NCBI GenBank assembly: GCA_050260275.1
Contig: JBLNBX010000260.1
Coordinates: 1-11,839, forward strand
Length of the DNA stretch: 11,839 nucleotides
Direction: 5' to 3'
From: DATMXS01 sp050260275
GTDB taxonomy: Bacteria > Acidobacteriota > Terriglobia > Bryobacterales > Bryobacteraceae
Below, in pieces: positions 5,436 to 11,839 of this stretch. The notes beneath the pieces were generated by a model that worked only from the letters and a program-made list of their open reading frames with translations, was not told where the DNA came from and did no database searches. The position numbers and the translations under genes are program-made. Numbering within the stretch: the first letter of the stretch is position 1; each line of letters begins with the position of its first letter.

Positions 5436-6893
5436 ATGGACAAGATTTCGCGGCGGCAAATGATCGGCGCCACAACCGGGATCGCTGGTTTCACGGTCCT
5501 CCCCAGCCGGGTGCTCGGCCTGGGTGGCGCAGTTCCTCCCAGCGAAAAGCTCAACGTCGCGTTCGTCGGCATCGGCAGGCGCGGTTCCTACGACCTCCGG
5601 GAGGTTGCCAACCTCCAGCACAACGTCGTCGCACTGTGCGACGTCGACTGGAGGCAGCTCGAAGGTCAGCGCTATCCGCTCGCCAGCGACATGGTGAAGG
5701 AGTTTCCGAAGGCAAAGCGCTACGACGACTGGCGCATCATGCTCGACGAGGAGGACAAGAATATCGACGCAGTGATGGTGGCCACGGCCGACCACACGCA
5801 CGCCCCCATATGCATTGCGGCGGCGAAGCGCGGCAAGGCCGTTTACTGCGAGAAACCGCTGTGCCACTCGGTCGAGGAAGTGCGCGCCATGCAGGCGGCC
5901 GAGAAGAAGTACAAGGTCACGACGCAGACCGGCTGCCAGGGGCATTCTTCAGAAGACTGCCGGCTCATTGTGGAGTGGATCCGTTCGGGGCTCATCGGCA
6001 CGGTGCGCGAGGTCCACATATTCCAGAACATCACCGCCGGCGGAAGATACTACGACTACGAAAAGGACATCCCGAGGATTCTCGGCGAGAGGCACGAGGT
6101 TCCGAAGGAAGTGAAGTGGGATCTGTGGCTCGGCCCGGCGCCTGAGCGGCCCTACAACCCCGAGTACCTGCTCGGACCGTGGCGCAGCTGGCGTGACTTC
6201 GGCGACGGCGTGCTGGGCGACTACTGCTGCCACTCGTTCGACCCGGTGTACTGGGCGTTGGACCCCGGTCTGCCCGAGAAGATCGAGGCGCGGCCTGACT
6301 CCAAGTACGACTACAAGAAGCAGCAGCAGCTCCACGCGAACTGCGCCGCGGTGCGCTGGGATTTCCCTGCGCGCGGCAAGAGGCCGTCGATGGCGATCGT
6401 GTGGCACTACGGTCCGGAGAGCGGCGACATTCCGCTGCCGAAGGGCTTCAAGGAGAACGACTTCCTGCCGCCGGCGGGAGGCGGGATCATCTTCGGCAGC
6501 CAGGGCGCGATCGTGTACGGACCCATCTACGCTAGCCTTCCGCTTACGGCTTCCACAGGCGAGTACAAGCCCGTGACCTGGGGTACTCCCACCAAGGTGA
6601 GGATATTCCCAGAGGAGCTGGAGAAGGAAGCAGCCAAGGTGCCCAAGACGCTGCCGCGGCCGTTCAATCACTGGTCGGACTGGCTGGAATCCGCAAAGGC
6701 TAAGAAGCCGGCCGGTGCGCCCTGGTCCTACGGCGGCCCGATGACGGAAGCTGCGCTGCTCGGAAATATCGCCATGACGCAGAAGGGGAAGATCCTCTAC
6801 TACAACGCCGAGGCGATGCGCTTTGAGAACAACCCCGAGGCCGATGCTTTGCTGAGGGTCTCGTACCGCCCCGGCTGGGAGCTCCCCCGCTAG
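5436..6893 (+). CDS. Tat-exported Gfo/Idh/MocA family NAD(P)-dependent oxidoreductase
   Basis: A 485-residue protein predicted to oxidise or reduce a sugar or cyclitol hydroxyl with NAD(P). Residues 1-30 are a twin-arginine signal (SRRQMIGA at 5-12, then a hydrophobic stretch), so it should be folded with cofactor before export. The Rossmann domain begins at LNVAFVGIGRRG (39-50). The family's EKP motif is E139-K140-P141, and GDYCCHSFDP (261-270) carries the D262/H266 region typical of the C-terminal domain. Length fits the long exported Gfo/Idh type. The start is chosen at 5436 because AAGGAAGG (5424-5435) lies just before it and because it puts the Tat motif at the N-terminus; an in-frame upstream ATG at 5304 would bury it. 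First gene of the operon; the ThuA-like gene follows after 20 bases. Periplasmic glucose-fructose oxidoreductase of Zymomonas is a known precedent for a Tat-exported member with bound NADP. Confidence 0.94.
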   Translation: MDKISRRQMIGATTGIAGFTVLPSRVLGLGGAVPPSEKLNVAFVGIGRRGSYDLREVANLQHNVVALCDVDWRQLEGQRYPLASDMVKEFPKAKRYDDWRIMLDEEDKNIDAVMVATADHTHAPICIAAAKRGKAVYCEKPLCHSVEEVRAMQAAEKKYKVTTQTGCQGHSSEDCRLIVEWIRSGLIGTVREVHIFQNITAGGRYYDYEKDIPRILGERHEVPKEVKWDLWLGPAPERPYNPEYLLGPWRSWRDFGDGVLGDYCCHSFDPVYWALDPGLPEKIEARPDSKYDYKKQQQLHANCAAVRWDFPARGKRPSMAIVWHYGPESGDIPLPKGFKENDFLPPAGGGIIFGSQGAIVYGPIYASLPLTASTGEYKPVTWGTPTKVRIFPEELEKEAAKVPKTLPRPFNHWSDWLESAKAKKPAGAPWSYGGPMTEAALLGNIAMTQKGKILYYNAEAMRFENNPEADALLRVSYRPGWELPR

Positions 6894-6913
6894 GCGGATA
6901 CTGAAGGCGCCCT

Positions 6914-7837
6914 ATGCGCAGGTTTGCCATTGCGTGCCTGGCCTTGGGAGTCTGGAGTTGCGAGGCCTTCGGCCAGGCAGAATCTCCGGTTAAGGAGATA
7001 GTATTTCTGTCGGGCCCCACGGACCACGGCCGTCCTCAGGGCAAGAAGGCGGCGCCGGCGGGGCCCGCCCGGCCTCAGCGCCAGCGCCAAGGCCACCAGT
7101 ACGAGCGCGACCTGCGGTTGCTGGCCCATTGTCTTGAGAACTCTCCGAACCTGAAGGGGAAGATAAAGACCAAGGTGATCGTCGGCAAGCTCCCGTCCGT
7201 GAGCGAACTGGAGAATGCCGCCGCCATCGTCATCGAGAGCAGCGGGGACTGGATCGAGCGAGAGACACATCCTCTGTTCCCGCCCTTCTCGACGACGGAT
7301 CATCAACGCTACGACCCCGAGACCGCGGAGAAACTGAAAGCTGTCGACGCGCTTGTGAAGAAGGGCATGGGGGTCGTTGTATTTCACTATGCCTGGTTCG
7401 CGGACCACTGGCAGGCCCGCCAGTACTACCTGAACTGGCTGGGCGGGGTTTGGGTTCAAATGGTCTCCAAGAACCCGATGGACGAGTGGACTATGACGCC
7501 CATGGCGCCCGCGCACCCGATCCTTAGGGGCGTGAAACCCTGGACCTACCGGGAGGAGATTTTCTGCCGGTTCTTTCTGCCCAATGATCCACGGCGGACG
7601 GATCTGCTCCTGGGAACACCGGCGAAATCGCCAATTGGTCCGCAGGTGGCGGCCTGGGCGTATGAGGCAGAAGATGGGCACCGTGGTTTTGCCTTCGGCG
7701 GGCTCCATGACCACACGAATCTGGCCTTGGAGGATCATCGCCGCTTTGTGCTGAACGGCATCGTCTGGGCGGCGGGTATGGACGTCCCGGCCGGGGGTGT
7801 GCAGTCCAGCGTGACTGAGGAAGACATCGCGAAGTAG
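6914..7837 (+). CDS. Exported ThuA-like (trehalose utilisation family) protein
   Basis: A 307-residue protein with a Sec signal peptide (MRR, hydrophobic to about residue 17, likely cut at FGQA/E, 22/23). The ThuA-like fold, related to class I glutamine amidotransferases, runs from about 26 to 282. Visible family landmarks are TDHG (36-39), GHQYERDL (60-67), GVVVFHYAW with H148, HPILRGV (191-197), FGGLHDH with H255/H257, and the closing NGIVWAAG (271-278). ThuA proteins act with Gfo/Idh enzymes on disaccharides or their 3-keto forms, matching the upstream neighbour, but the reaction here is not established. Residues 40-59 are an unusual Pro/Ala/Gln/Arg-rich insertion splitting the first conserved loop. 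The ribosome binding site is weak (GAAGG at 6902-6906); the 20-base gap to the oxidoreductase supports cotranscription. Confidence 0.88.
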   Translation: MRRFAIACLALGVWSCEAFGQAESPVKEIVFLSGPTDHGRPQGKKAAPAGPARPQRQRQGHQYERDLRLLAHCLENSPNLKGKIKTKVIVGKLPSVSELENAAAIVIESSGDWIERETHPLFPPFSTTDHQRYDPETAEKLKAVDALVKKGMGVVVFHYAWFADHWQARQYYLNWLGGVWVQMVSKNPMDEWTMTPMAPAHPILRGVKPWTYREEIFCRFFLPNDPRRTDLLLGTPAKSPIGPQVAAWAYEAEDGHRGFAFGGLHDHTNLALEDHRRFVLNGIVWAAGMDVPAGGVQSSVTEEDIAK

Positions 7838-7893
7838 CTGCGCCGGTGCGGCGGTACGCTTCGCGCGCATCGCGGGAGAATTGAGGACTAGTG

Positions 7894-9291
7894 ATGAAGA
7901 ACGCACTTAAGTTTACGAGGCGCCACATTCTGGCCGGATCTGCGGCCCTGGGGATGTGCCCGCTGATGGAGGCCCAGAATCCTGCGGGGCCGCCCAAGCC
8001 AAAGCCGCGGATCGACCCGGGCCCGCCGTTTGTCCCGAGTGACCCTCCCAACACGCCTATGGGTGTCGGGAAAGGCATCCACCCTGGACGGGTGGTGTGG
8101 ACGCACCGTCCGAAAGCAACGCGCTGGGACGGCGTTACGAAACCCTTGTCAGTGGAGAAAGCTACGGGCGAGTGGTGGGATGATGCCAACCTCGACCCGG
8201 AGATTGTAGCCGAAGCGTTCTCCACGTCATTGCAGAAACTCACGGGCGAGCGCTCGGACAAGAAGGCTTGGGAGATGCTCTTCAAGCACTTCAACGAGAC
8301 GCACAAGACCGGCAGCGGCGGTTACAAACCGGGCGAGAAGATCTCCATCAAGATCAACATGAACAACGACCGGTCCAACACCGAGCCGTGGCCGTCTGGA
8401 CGCGGCATGCCGAGCCCGCAGTTCGCGCACACGCTGCTGCGCCAGCTCGTTCAGGAAGCCGGTGTGCGGCCCGAGGATATCATCCTCTACGACGCCACGA
8501 ACGACCGGTTCATCGGCGACCCGATCTACAACCGCGTCATGTCCGATCCGGACCGCCGTCTGCACGAGATCAGGTTCGAGTGCAACCCCAGGCGAGCCGC
8601 CAGGGGCCGCGTCGCAGTCGAGCCCGACATGACCGTGCCGATGAAGTGGAGCGACCCCGAGGTCGAGAGGCAGTCCGGCCCGACTTTCCTGCCGAAGAAC
8701 GTCATCGCCGCGAAGTACCGCATCAGCCTGGCGCTGCTCAGGGCACACAGCGTCTGCGGCATAACCCTGTGCACGAAGAACAACAACGGCTCGCTCTACT
8801 GGCCGAAGCTCGACTACTGGGGGCCGCGCGTGCTCCACAACTTCTTCGCTGCAAGGCGGCCGCTGAAGTCGTACAACGCGTTCGTCGACTACCTCGGCCA
8901 CAAGCACCTGTTTGGGAAGAGCTTGCTGTTCCTGCTGGACGGCTTCTATTCAGCCGCCCAGAGCGAGGTCAACGTCGTCCGGTTCCAGTCGTTGGGCAAT
9001 CACTGGACATCGAGCGTGTTCATGTCGCAGGACCCCGTTGCTATCGATTCGGTCGGACTGGACTTCCTCAGGAACGAGCCGAACAGCGAGCAGATGCGGG
9101 GCTGGCCGGACAACTTCCTGCACGAGGCGGCCTTGGTTGAGGACCCGCCGTCCGGCACGCGCTACGACCCGAACGGTGACGGAACGCCGCTCACCAGCCT
9201 CGGCGTCCATGAGCACTGGAACAACCCGCAGGATAAGCAGTATTCGCGCAACCTCGGAACCGGCAAGGGTATCGAGCTGGTGAGAGGATAG
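7894..9291 (+). CDS. Tat-exported DUF362 domain protein
   Basis: A 465-residue protein of the DUF362 family, whose biochemical role is unknown. Residues 1-28 look like a Tat signal (FTRRHILAGSAALG at 7-20). The mature part contains GRVVWTHRPKATRWDG (65-80), a helical region, KISIKINMNND (129-139), FLLDGFYSA (346-354) and SQDPVAIDSVGLDFL (378-392), all typical of DUF362 proteins in acidobacteria and planctomycetes. Cysteines C258 and C263 form CGITLC next to KNNNGS, where many relatives have a conserved KN motif. No 4Fe-4S ferredoxin module is present, unlike some other DUF362 proteins. A GTG at 7891 is also possible, but ATG at 7894 has better spacing to TTGAGGA (7881-7887). It lies 57 bases after the ThuA-like gene, probably in the same transcript, and is followed by a terminator. 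Confidence 0.87.
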   Translation: MKNALKFTRRHILAGSAALGMCPLMEAQNPAGPPKPKPRIDPGPPFVPSDPPNTPMGVGKGIHPGRVVWTHRPKATRWDGVTKPLSVEKATGEWWDDANLDPEIVAEAFSTSLQKLTGERSDKKAWEMLFKHFNETHKTGSGGYKPGEKISIKINMNNDRSNTEPWPSGRGMPSPQFAHTLLRQLVQEAGVRPEDIILYDATNDRFIGDPIYNRVMSDPDRRLHEIRFECNPRRAARGRVAVEPDMTVPMKWSDPEVERQSGPTFLPKNVIAAKYRISLALLRAHSVCGITLCTKNNNGSLYWPKLDYWGPRVLHNFFAARRPLKSYNAFVDYLGHKHLFGKSLLFLLDGFYSAAQSEVNVVRFQSLGNHWTSSVFMSQDPVAIDSVGLDFLRNEPNSEQMRGWPDNFLHEAALVEDPPSGTRYDPNGDGTPLTSLGVHEHWNNPQDKQYSRNLGTGKGIELVRG

Positions 9292-9302
9292 TGAGAGGAT
9301 AG
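9281..9302 (+). repeat. 11-bp tandem duplication across the DUF362 stop codon
   Basis: TGAGAGGATAG occurs twice in immediate succession (9281-9291 and 9292-9302). The first copy supplies the stop codon TAG and the second repeats it outside the gene. It looks like a recent slippage or short duplication and does not alter the protein. Confidence 0.85.
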
Positions 9303-9313
9303 TGGGGTTGACC

Positions 9314-9353
9314 GAACGCCGCGTCCGCCCAGGTGCTGGCGCGGCGTTCTTTT
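9314..9353 (+). terminator. Rho-independent terminator after the DUF362 gene
   Basis: GAACGCCGCG (9314-9323) pairs perfectly with CGCGGCGTTC (9340-9349), followed by TTTT (9350-9353). Inside, CCAG/CTGG can form a second short helix on a GTG loop. The U-tract is short, so it may act as a partial terminator that lowers expression of the downstream gene at 9408. Confidence 0.8.
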
Positions 9354-9394
9354 ACATACAAGTCCGGCGGCAGCCTGATCTGCCGTCCGGTCGT

Positions 9395-9400
9395 GGGAGG
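9395..9400 (+). promoter_or_regulatory. Ribosome binding site GGGAGG fixing the start at 9408
   Basis: GGGAGG lies seven bases before ATG 9408. An in-frame ATG at 9333 falls inside the terminator loop, has no binding site and would hide the Tat motif, so it is rejected as the start. Confidence 0.75.
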
Positions 9401-9407
9401 CGACCTT

Positions 9408-10304
9408 ATGCAAAGAGGACTCAGCAGACGGGAGTTCGCCGCCGGCGTGATGGCCGCGGCCGGAATTGGAGCGCTTCACGCAGCGCCCGCGCGCCGGCTC
9501 AAGATCGGGCACACCGGCATCACGTGGGGCTACCGTCCCGATAGCGCCGAGCAGGCGATCAAGGACGTCGCGTCGCTCGGGTATCACGGCTTCGAATCGT
9601 TCGGGAACGTGATTGAGGCCTGGGAGAAGAAGGGCGGCATCGGGAGGATTCTGGACAGCGTTGGCATACCGCTTCAGTCGGCCTACTGCGGCGTCAACCT
9701 GCTCGACCCGGCCAAGCGGCGCGATGAGGTCGAGAAGATGGTCCGGTGGGGCAAGCTCATCAAGAAGTACGGCGGACTCGTCGCAGTCATAGGCCCCACC
9801 GACGTAAAGCGCGAGTCGTACGACTTCAACGCGGCCAAGCCGAACATCGTGCCCGCCCTGAACGATATCTGCATGGCGCTGGCCGATATCGGCATAACCG
9901 GGGTGCTGCACCAGCATACCGGCACCTGTATCGAGGTTCGCGACGAGGTCTACAGCATCATGGACGCCGTCGACACCCGGTACGTGAAGTTCGGCCCGGA
10001 TGTTGGCCAGTTGCAGAAGGGCGGCTCAGATCCGGTCAAGGTGGTTTCCGACTTCGTCAGCCTCATCGAGCACGTTCACCTGAAGGACTGGGATGGCGGC
10101 CCACATTGGGAGCAGTACTGCCCGCTCGGACAGGGCAAGGTGAATCTGCCCGCAGTCATCGACCTGCTCGAGAAGTCGGGGATCAAGGTCATGATCATGG
10201 TCGAACTCGATCCCTCGCGCGGCATGCCCTTGCCCGCGATCGAGACTGCCAAGATCAGCAAGGCCTATCTCGAGAAGATGGGATACACCTTCCGCAAGGT
10301 CTAG
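9408..10304 (+). CDS. Tat-exported sugar phosphate isomerase/epimerase (xylose isomerase-like TIM barrel, IolE-like)
   Basis: A 298-residue AP-endonuclease-2/xylose-isomerase-like TIM barrel behind a Tat signal (LSRREFAAG at 5-13, AHAAP-type cleavage near 26). The barrel starts at LKIGHTGITWGY. Likely metal ligands and active-site residues are E63 (GFESFG), H148/H150 in VLHQHTGTCIE with E156, D188 in FGPDVG, H212/H214 in EHVHLKDWD, and E256 in MVELDP. The HTGTCIE and HVHLKD motifs recall inosose dehydratase IolE and related epimerases that handle keto-cyclitols or keto-sugars. Export is unusual for this fold. The ORF is in the same direction as the three preceding genes but is separated by a terminator, so it is either reached by read-through or has its own unrecognised promoter. 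Substrate unknown; keto-sugar chemistry with the Gfo/Idh enzyme is inference. Confidence 0.92.
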   Translation: MQRGLSRREFAAGVMAAAGIGALHAAPARRLKIGHTGITWGYRPDSAEQAIKDVASLGYHGFESFGNVIEAWEKKGGIGRILDSVGIPLQSAYCGVNLLDPAKRRDEVEKMVRWGKLIKKYGGLVAVIGPTDVKRESYDFNAAKPNIVPALNDICMALADIGITGVLHQHTGTCIEVRDEVYSIMDAVDTRYVKFGPDVGQLQKGGSDPVKVVSDFVSLIEHVHLKDWDGGPHWEQYCPLGQGKVNLPAVIDLLEKSGIKVMIMVELDPSRGMPLPAIETAKISKAYLEKMGYTFRKV

Positions 10305-10345
10305 ACTCCGGTCGCAGCGGACCGCAACCAATGAGAGCTTTTCCG

Positions 10346-10379
10346 GCCCGGAGGCGCACTTGGCGCTTCCGGGCTTTTT
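10346..10379 (+). terminator. Strong Rho-independent terminator
   Basis: GCCCGGAGGCGC (10346-10357) pairs with GCGCTTCCGGGC (10363-10374), 12 pairs including one G-T wobble, around loop ACTTG, and is followed by TTTTT (10375-10379). It closes the exported sugar-enzyme operon. Confidence 0.93.
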
Positions 10380-10505
10380 CTTTGTCTCCGGACCTGCGCT
10401 GGCGCCCCGCGGCCAAGCCAGCGGCTCCATTCCACCCAGGCTGCCCTGCCCCACGCGCAGCTCGGTTTGCGGATACGGACCCCAGCAACTCCGGATTGGC
10501 TCCGC

Positions 10506-10511
10506 TACACT
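10506..10511 (+). promoter_or_regulatory. Candidate -10 element (GCTACACT) close to the PagL-like start
   Basis: TACACT lies only eight bases before the ATG at 10520, so a transcript from it would be leaderless or nearly so. No convincing -35 is present. The rest of the 10381-10505 gap shows nothing recognisable. Confidence 0.25.
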
Positions 10512-10519
10512 GGGGGCGA

Positions 10520-11182
10520 ATGCGGCATAGGGTTGAGCGATGCTTGTGGCGTGTTGGGTTGTCTCTCGCGGTTCTTAACTTGCCGGGTTTGATGCGGGCG
10601 CAACTGTGCGACCACATACCTGACGAGCCCCGCAGCGAGTTGCGGCTGTTCGGCGGATACTCTCCGGATTCGTGGCGCGCAATCGGAGGCGCGGCAGACC
10701 GGCAGTTCGTTCTGGCAGGAGTCACCTACAGCTACCTGTGCCGTGTGTGGGGCTCGACATCGGTTAGCTATACCGGCGCTATCATGCCTGTGGCCATCCT
10801 GCTGCAGCCCGCGCAGACAGTAACGGCGGTGGTCGACGGCGCGCTCGTGCGCAGGTCGCTGCCGGCGCACTCCGTATACGGCGTGGCGGTCTCTCCGCTG
10901 GGCGCGACGATCGAGTTCGCGCGCACTCGCAGCCTGCATCCCTTTTTCGAAGGCTTGCTCGGCCTGATCGCCTCGACGGAGCCGATACCCATACCCGCCG
11001 CCAACGCCACGGGCCTAAACTTCACGGTGGACCTCGGCGGGGGCATACGATGGAAGATCGCCGAGCGAAGAGCGCTGACCTTCGGCTACAAGTTCTTCCA
11101 CATATCGAACGCCAACACCACCAGTTACAACCCTGGGATAGACAACAACATCATCTACGCTGGTTACTCCTTCTACTGGTAA
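10520..11182 (+). CDS. pagL: PagL-like lipid A 3-O-deacylase / acyloxyacyl hydrolase-related outer-membrane protein
   Basis: A 220-residue protein with a Sec signal peptide (basic residues 1-11, hydrophobic VGLSLAVLNLPGL, cut near MRA/Q, 27/28). The mature part alternates like an eight-stranded beta-barrel and ends in an aromatic residue (FYW), as outer-membrane proteins do. The C-terminal signature KFFHISNAN gives H194 and S196, matching the catalytic His and Ser of PagL. D208 in NPGID sits where PagL has its catalytic Glu. PagL removes the 3-position acyl chain of lipid A, altering the outer membrane. Start at 10520 is chosen because it gives the signal peptide, preceded by a G-rich but poor binding site; the open frame upstream is a shadow of the preceding gene. 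It stands alone between a strong terminator and the acyl-CoA synthetase gene. Confidence 0.82.
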   Translation: MRHRVERCLWRVGLSLAVLNLPGLMRAQLCDHIPDEPRSELRLFGGYSPDSWRAIGGAADRQFVLAGVTYSYLCRVWGSTSVSYTGAIMPVAILLQPAQTVTAVVDGALVRRSLPAHSVYGVAVSPLGATIEFARTRSLHPFFEGLLGLIASTEPIPIPAANATGLNFTVDLGGGIRWKIAERRALTFGYKFFHISNANTTSYNPGIDNNIIYAGYSFYW

Positions 11183-11194
11183 GCGTCCCGCGTG

Positions 11195-11222
11195 CAGCGG
11201 CGTTCGAGCTGCCGAACCGCTG
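11195..11222 (+). terminator. Possible weak terminator stem-loop after the PagL-like gene
   Basis: CAGCG (11195-11199) pairs with CGCTG (11218-11222), and inside it GTTCG (11202-11206) pairs with CGAAC (11213-11217), leaving a two-base bulge and a six-base loop. No U-tract follows. The remaining gap to 11354 turns AT-rich near 11275-11310 and carries GCTACCCT at 11332-11339, a possible -10 element for the next gene. Confidence 0.35.
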
Positions 11223-11354
11223 TGTTCGCCAGCTGCCGTGTTGTGGTATCGTGCGCCGCGGGCAAACCCGAAACGAAACTTATACCCTTATTAGTTCTGC
11301 ACCTTCCTTAGCGCCATTCGATGCGCGTTTTGCTACCCTACCCATTTAGCCAAA

Positions 11355-11839
11355 ATGTTGAGCTATTCTAGCGGTCCCGCAGCCGCTCTTCTCGAAAAGA
11401 CCATCTATGAGATCCTCCTTGCCACGGAGGTGCGAATTCCGAACGGGCTGGCGATAGTTTCCAGGCATCAGGGTTTGAGGCTGTCCTGGCGCAACCTTCG
11501 CGAGCGCGCTGACGAGACCGCGCGTGGCTTGTGGGGCATCGGCATACGCCCAGCCGATCGCATCGGCATGTGGTCGACGAGCTGCGCGGAATGGCTGTAT
11601 CTGCAAATAGCCGCCTCGCGCATCGGAGCGGTCCTGGTGAACATCAACCCGGCATACCGCGCTCACGACCTGCGCCATGTCCTCCTGCGTTCGAGGATCA
11701 AGGTGCTGTTCATGCACGAAGCGGACCGCCGCGCCAACTACGTCGAGATACTCGAGGAGGCGCGGCGAGGCCAGCCGATTGAGCTCGAGCGGACCGTGCT
11801 GCTCGGCACCCCGGAATGGGATGCGATGCTGGCGGCCGG
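11355..11839 (+). CDS. AMP-binding acyl-CoA synthetase (FadD-like), 5' part only
   Basis: The first 161 codons of a gene that continues beyond the window. The product begins MLSYSSGPAAALLEKTIYEI and shows features of the N-terminal part of adenylate-forming acyl-CoA synthetases: a LSWRNLRERADETARGLWGI segment (about 43-62), DRIGMWSTSCAEWLYLQIAA (68-87) and the characteristic GAVLVNINPAYRAHDL (91-106). These enzymes activate fatty or other carboxylic acids to acyl-AMP and then acyl-CoA in the cytoplasm. The P-loop (SGTTGxPKG) and catalytic Lys lie outside the window, so function and integrity cannot be confirmed. No strong ribosome binding site precedes the ATG; the start is chosen by homology of the N-terminus. 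The link to the neighbouring PagL-like gene may be lipid or fatty-acid turnover, but that is speculative. Confidence 0.9.
   Translation, partial: MLSYSSGPAAALLEKTIYEILLATEVRIPNGLAIVSRHQGLRLSWRNLRERADETARGLWGIGIRPADRIGMWSTSCAEWLYLQIAASRIGAVLVNINPAYRAHDLRHVLLRSRIKVLFMHEADRRANYVEILEEARRGQPIELERTVLLGTPEWDAMLAA

Noticed and set aside
6890..7906. 338-codon minus-strand frame opposite the ThuA-like gene
   Set aside because: No binding site or domain; the sense strand encodes a recognisable protein with a signal peptide.
9746..10519. Upstream part of the open frame that ends with the PagL-like gene
   Set aside because: It overlaps the IolE-like gene in another frame and crosses a strong terminator. 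The protein-like part starts only at 10520 with a signal peptide.
1..11839. tRNA genes, CRISPR arrays, transposases, integrase sites
   Set aside because: None seen: no regularly spaced repeats, no cloverleaf-like sequence and no transposase or integrase motifs in any open frame.

Overview
The window is high-GC DNA from what looks like a free-living, polysaccharide-degrading Gram-negative bacterium. Two GH43 glycosidases, a hexuronate-type transporter and a run of Tat- or Sec-exported sugar enzymes (Gfo/Idh/MocA, ThuA-like, DUF362, IolE-like TIM barrel) resemble the gene content of Acidobacteriota of the Solibacter/Bryobacter type. Planctomycetes or Verrucomicrobia carry similar families and cannot be excluded. 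A PagL-like outer-membrane lipid A deacylase confirms an outer membrane. The taxonomic call is inference from gene content and was not computed.

Left part (1-4531): an exported GH43 with a C-terminal discoidin (F5/8C) module on the plus strand converges, across a perfect 11-bp stem-loop, on a minus-strand pair. That pair is an ExuT-like MFS transporter followed 18 bases later by a cytoplasmic GH43 beta-xylosidase/arabinofuranosidase. The likely logic is outside cleavage of hemicellulose or pectin side chains, uptake, then inside cleavage.

Middle (4532-5435): about 900 bases of divergent regulatory DNA. It holds a minus-strand promoter candidate, a good plus-strand sigma70-type promoter (TTGACT-N17-TACATT) with a perfect inverted repeat filling its spacer, two further operator-like dyads, an 8-bp-arm hairpin, a weak 46-codon small ORF with an excellent ribosome binding site, and a possible gene remnant.

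Right part (5436-10380): four co-directional genes encode a Tat-exported NAD(P)-type oxidoreductase, a Sec-exported ThuA-like protein, a Tat-exported DUF362 protein and a Tat-exported sugar-phosphate isomerase/epimerase-type enzyme. A Rho-independent terminator lies between the third and fourth genes and a second follows the fourth. All four carry export signals, so a keto-sugar or inositol-like pathway may run in the periplasm. This is the most interesting part of the window. The functional pathway is inference.

End (10381-11839): a PagL-like lipid A 3-O-deacylase stands alone, followed by the first 161 codons of an AMP-binding acyl-CoA synthetase that runs off the window. I see no tRNA, rRNA, CRISPR array, insertion sequence or integrase.
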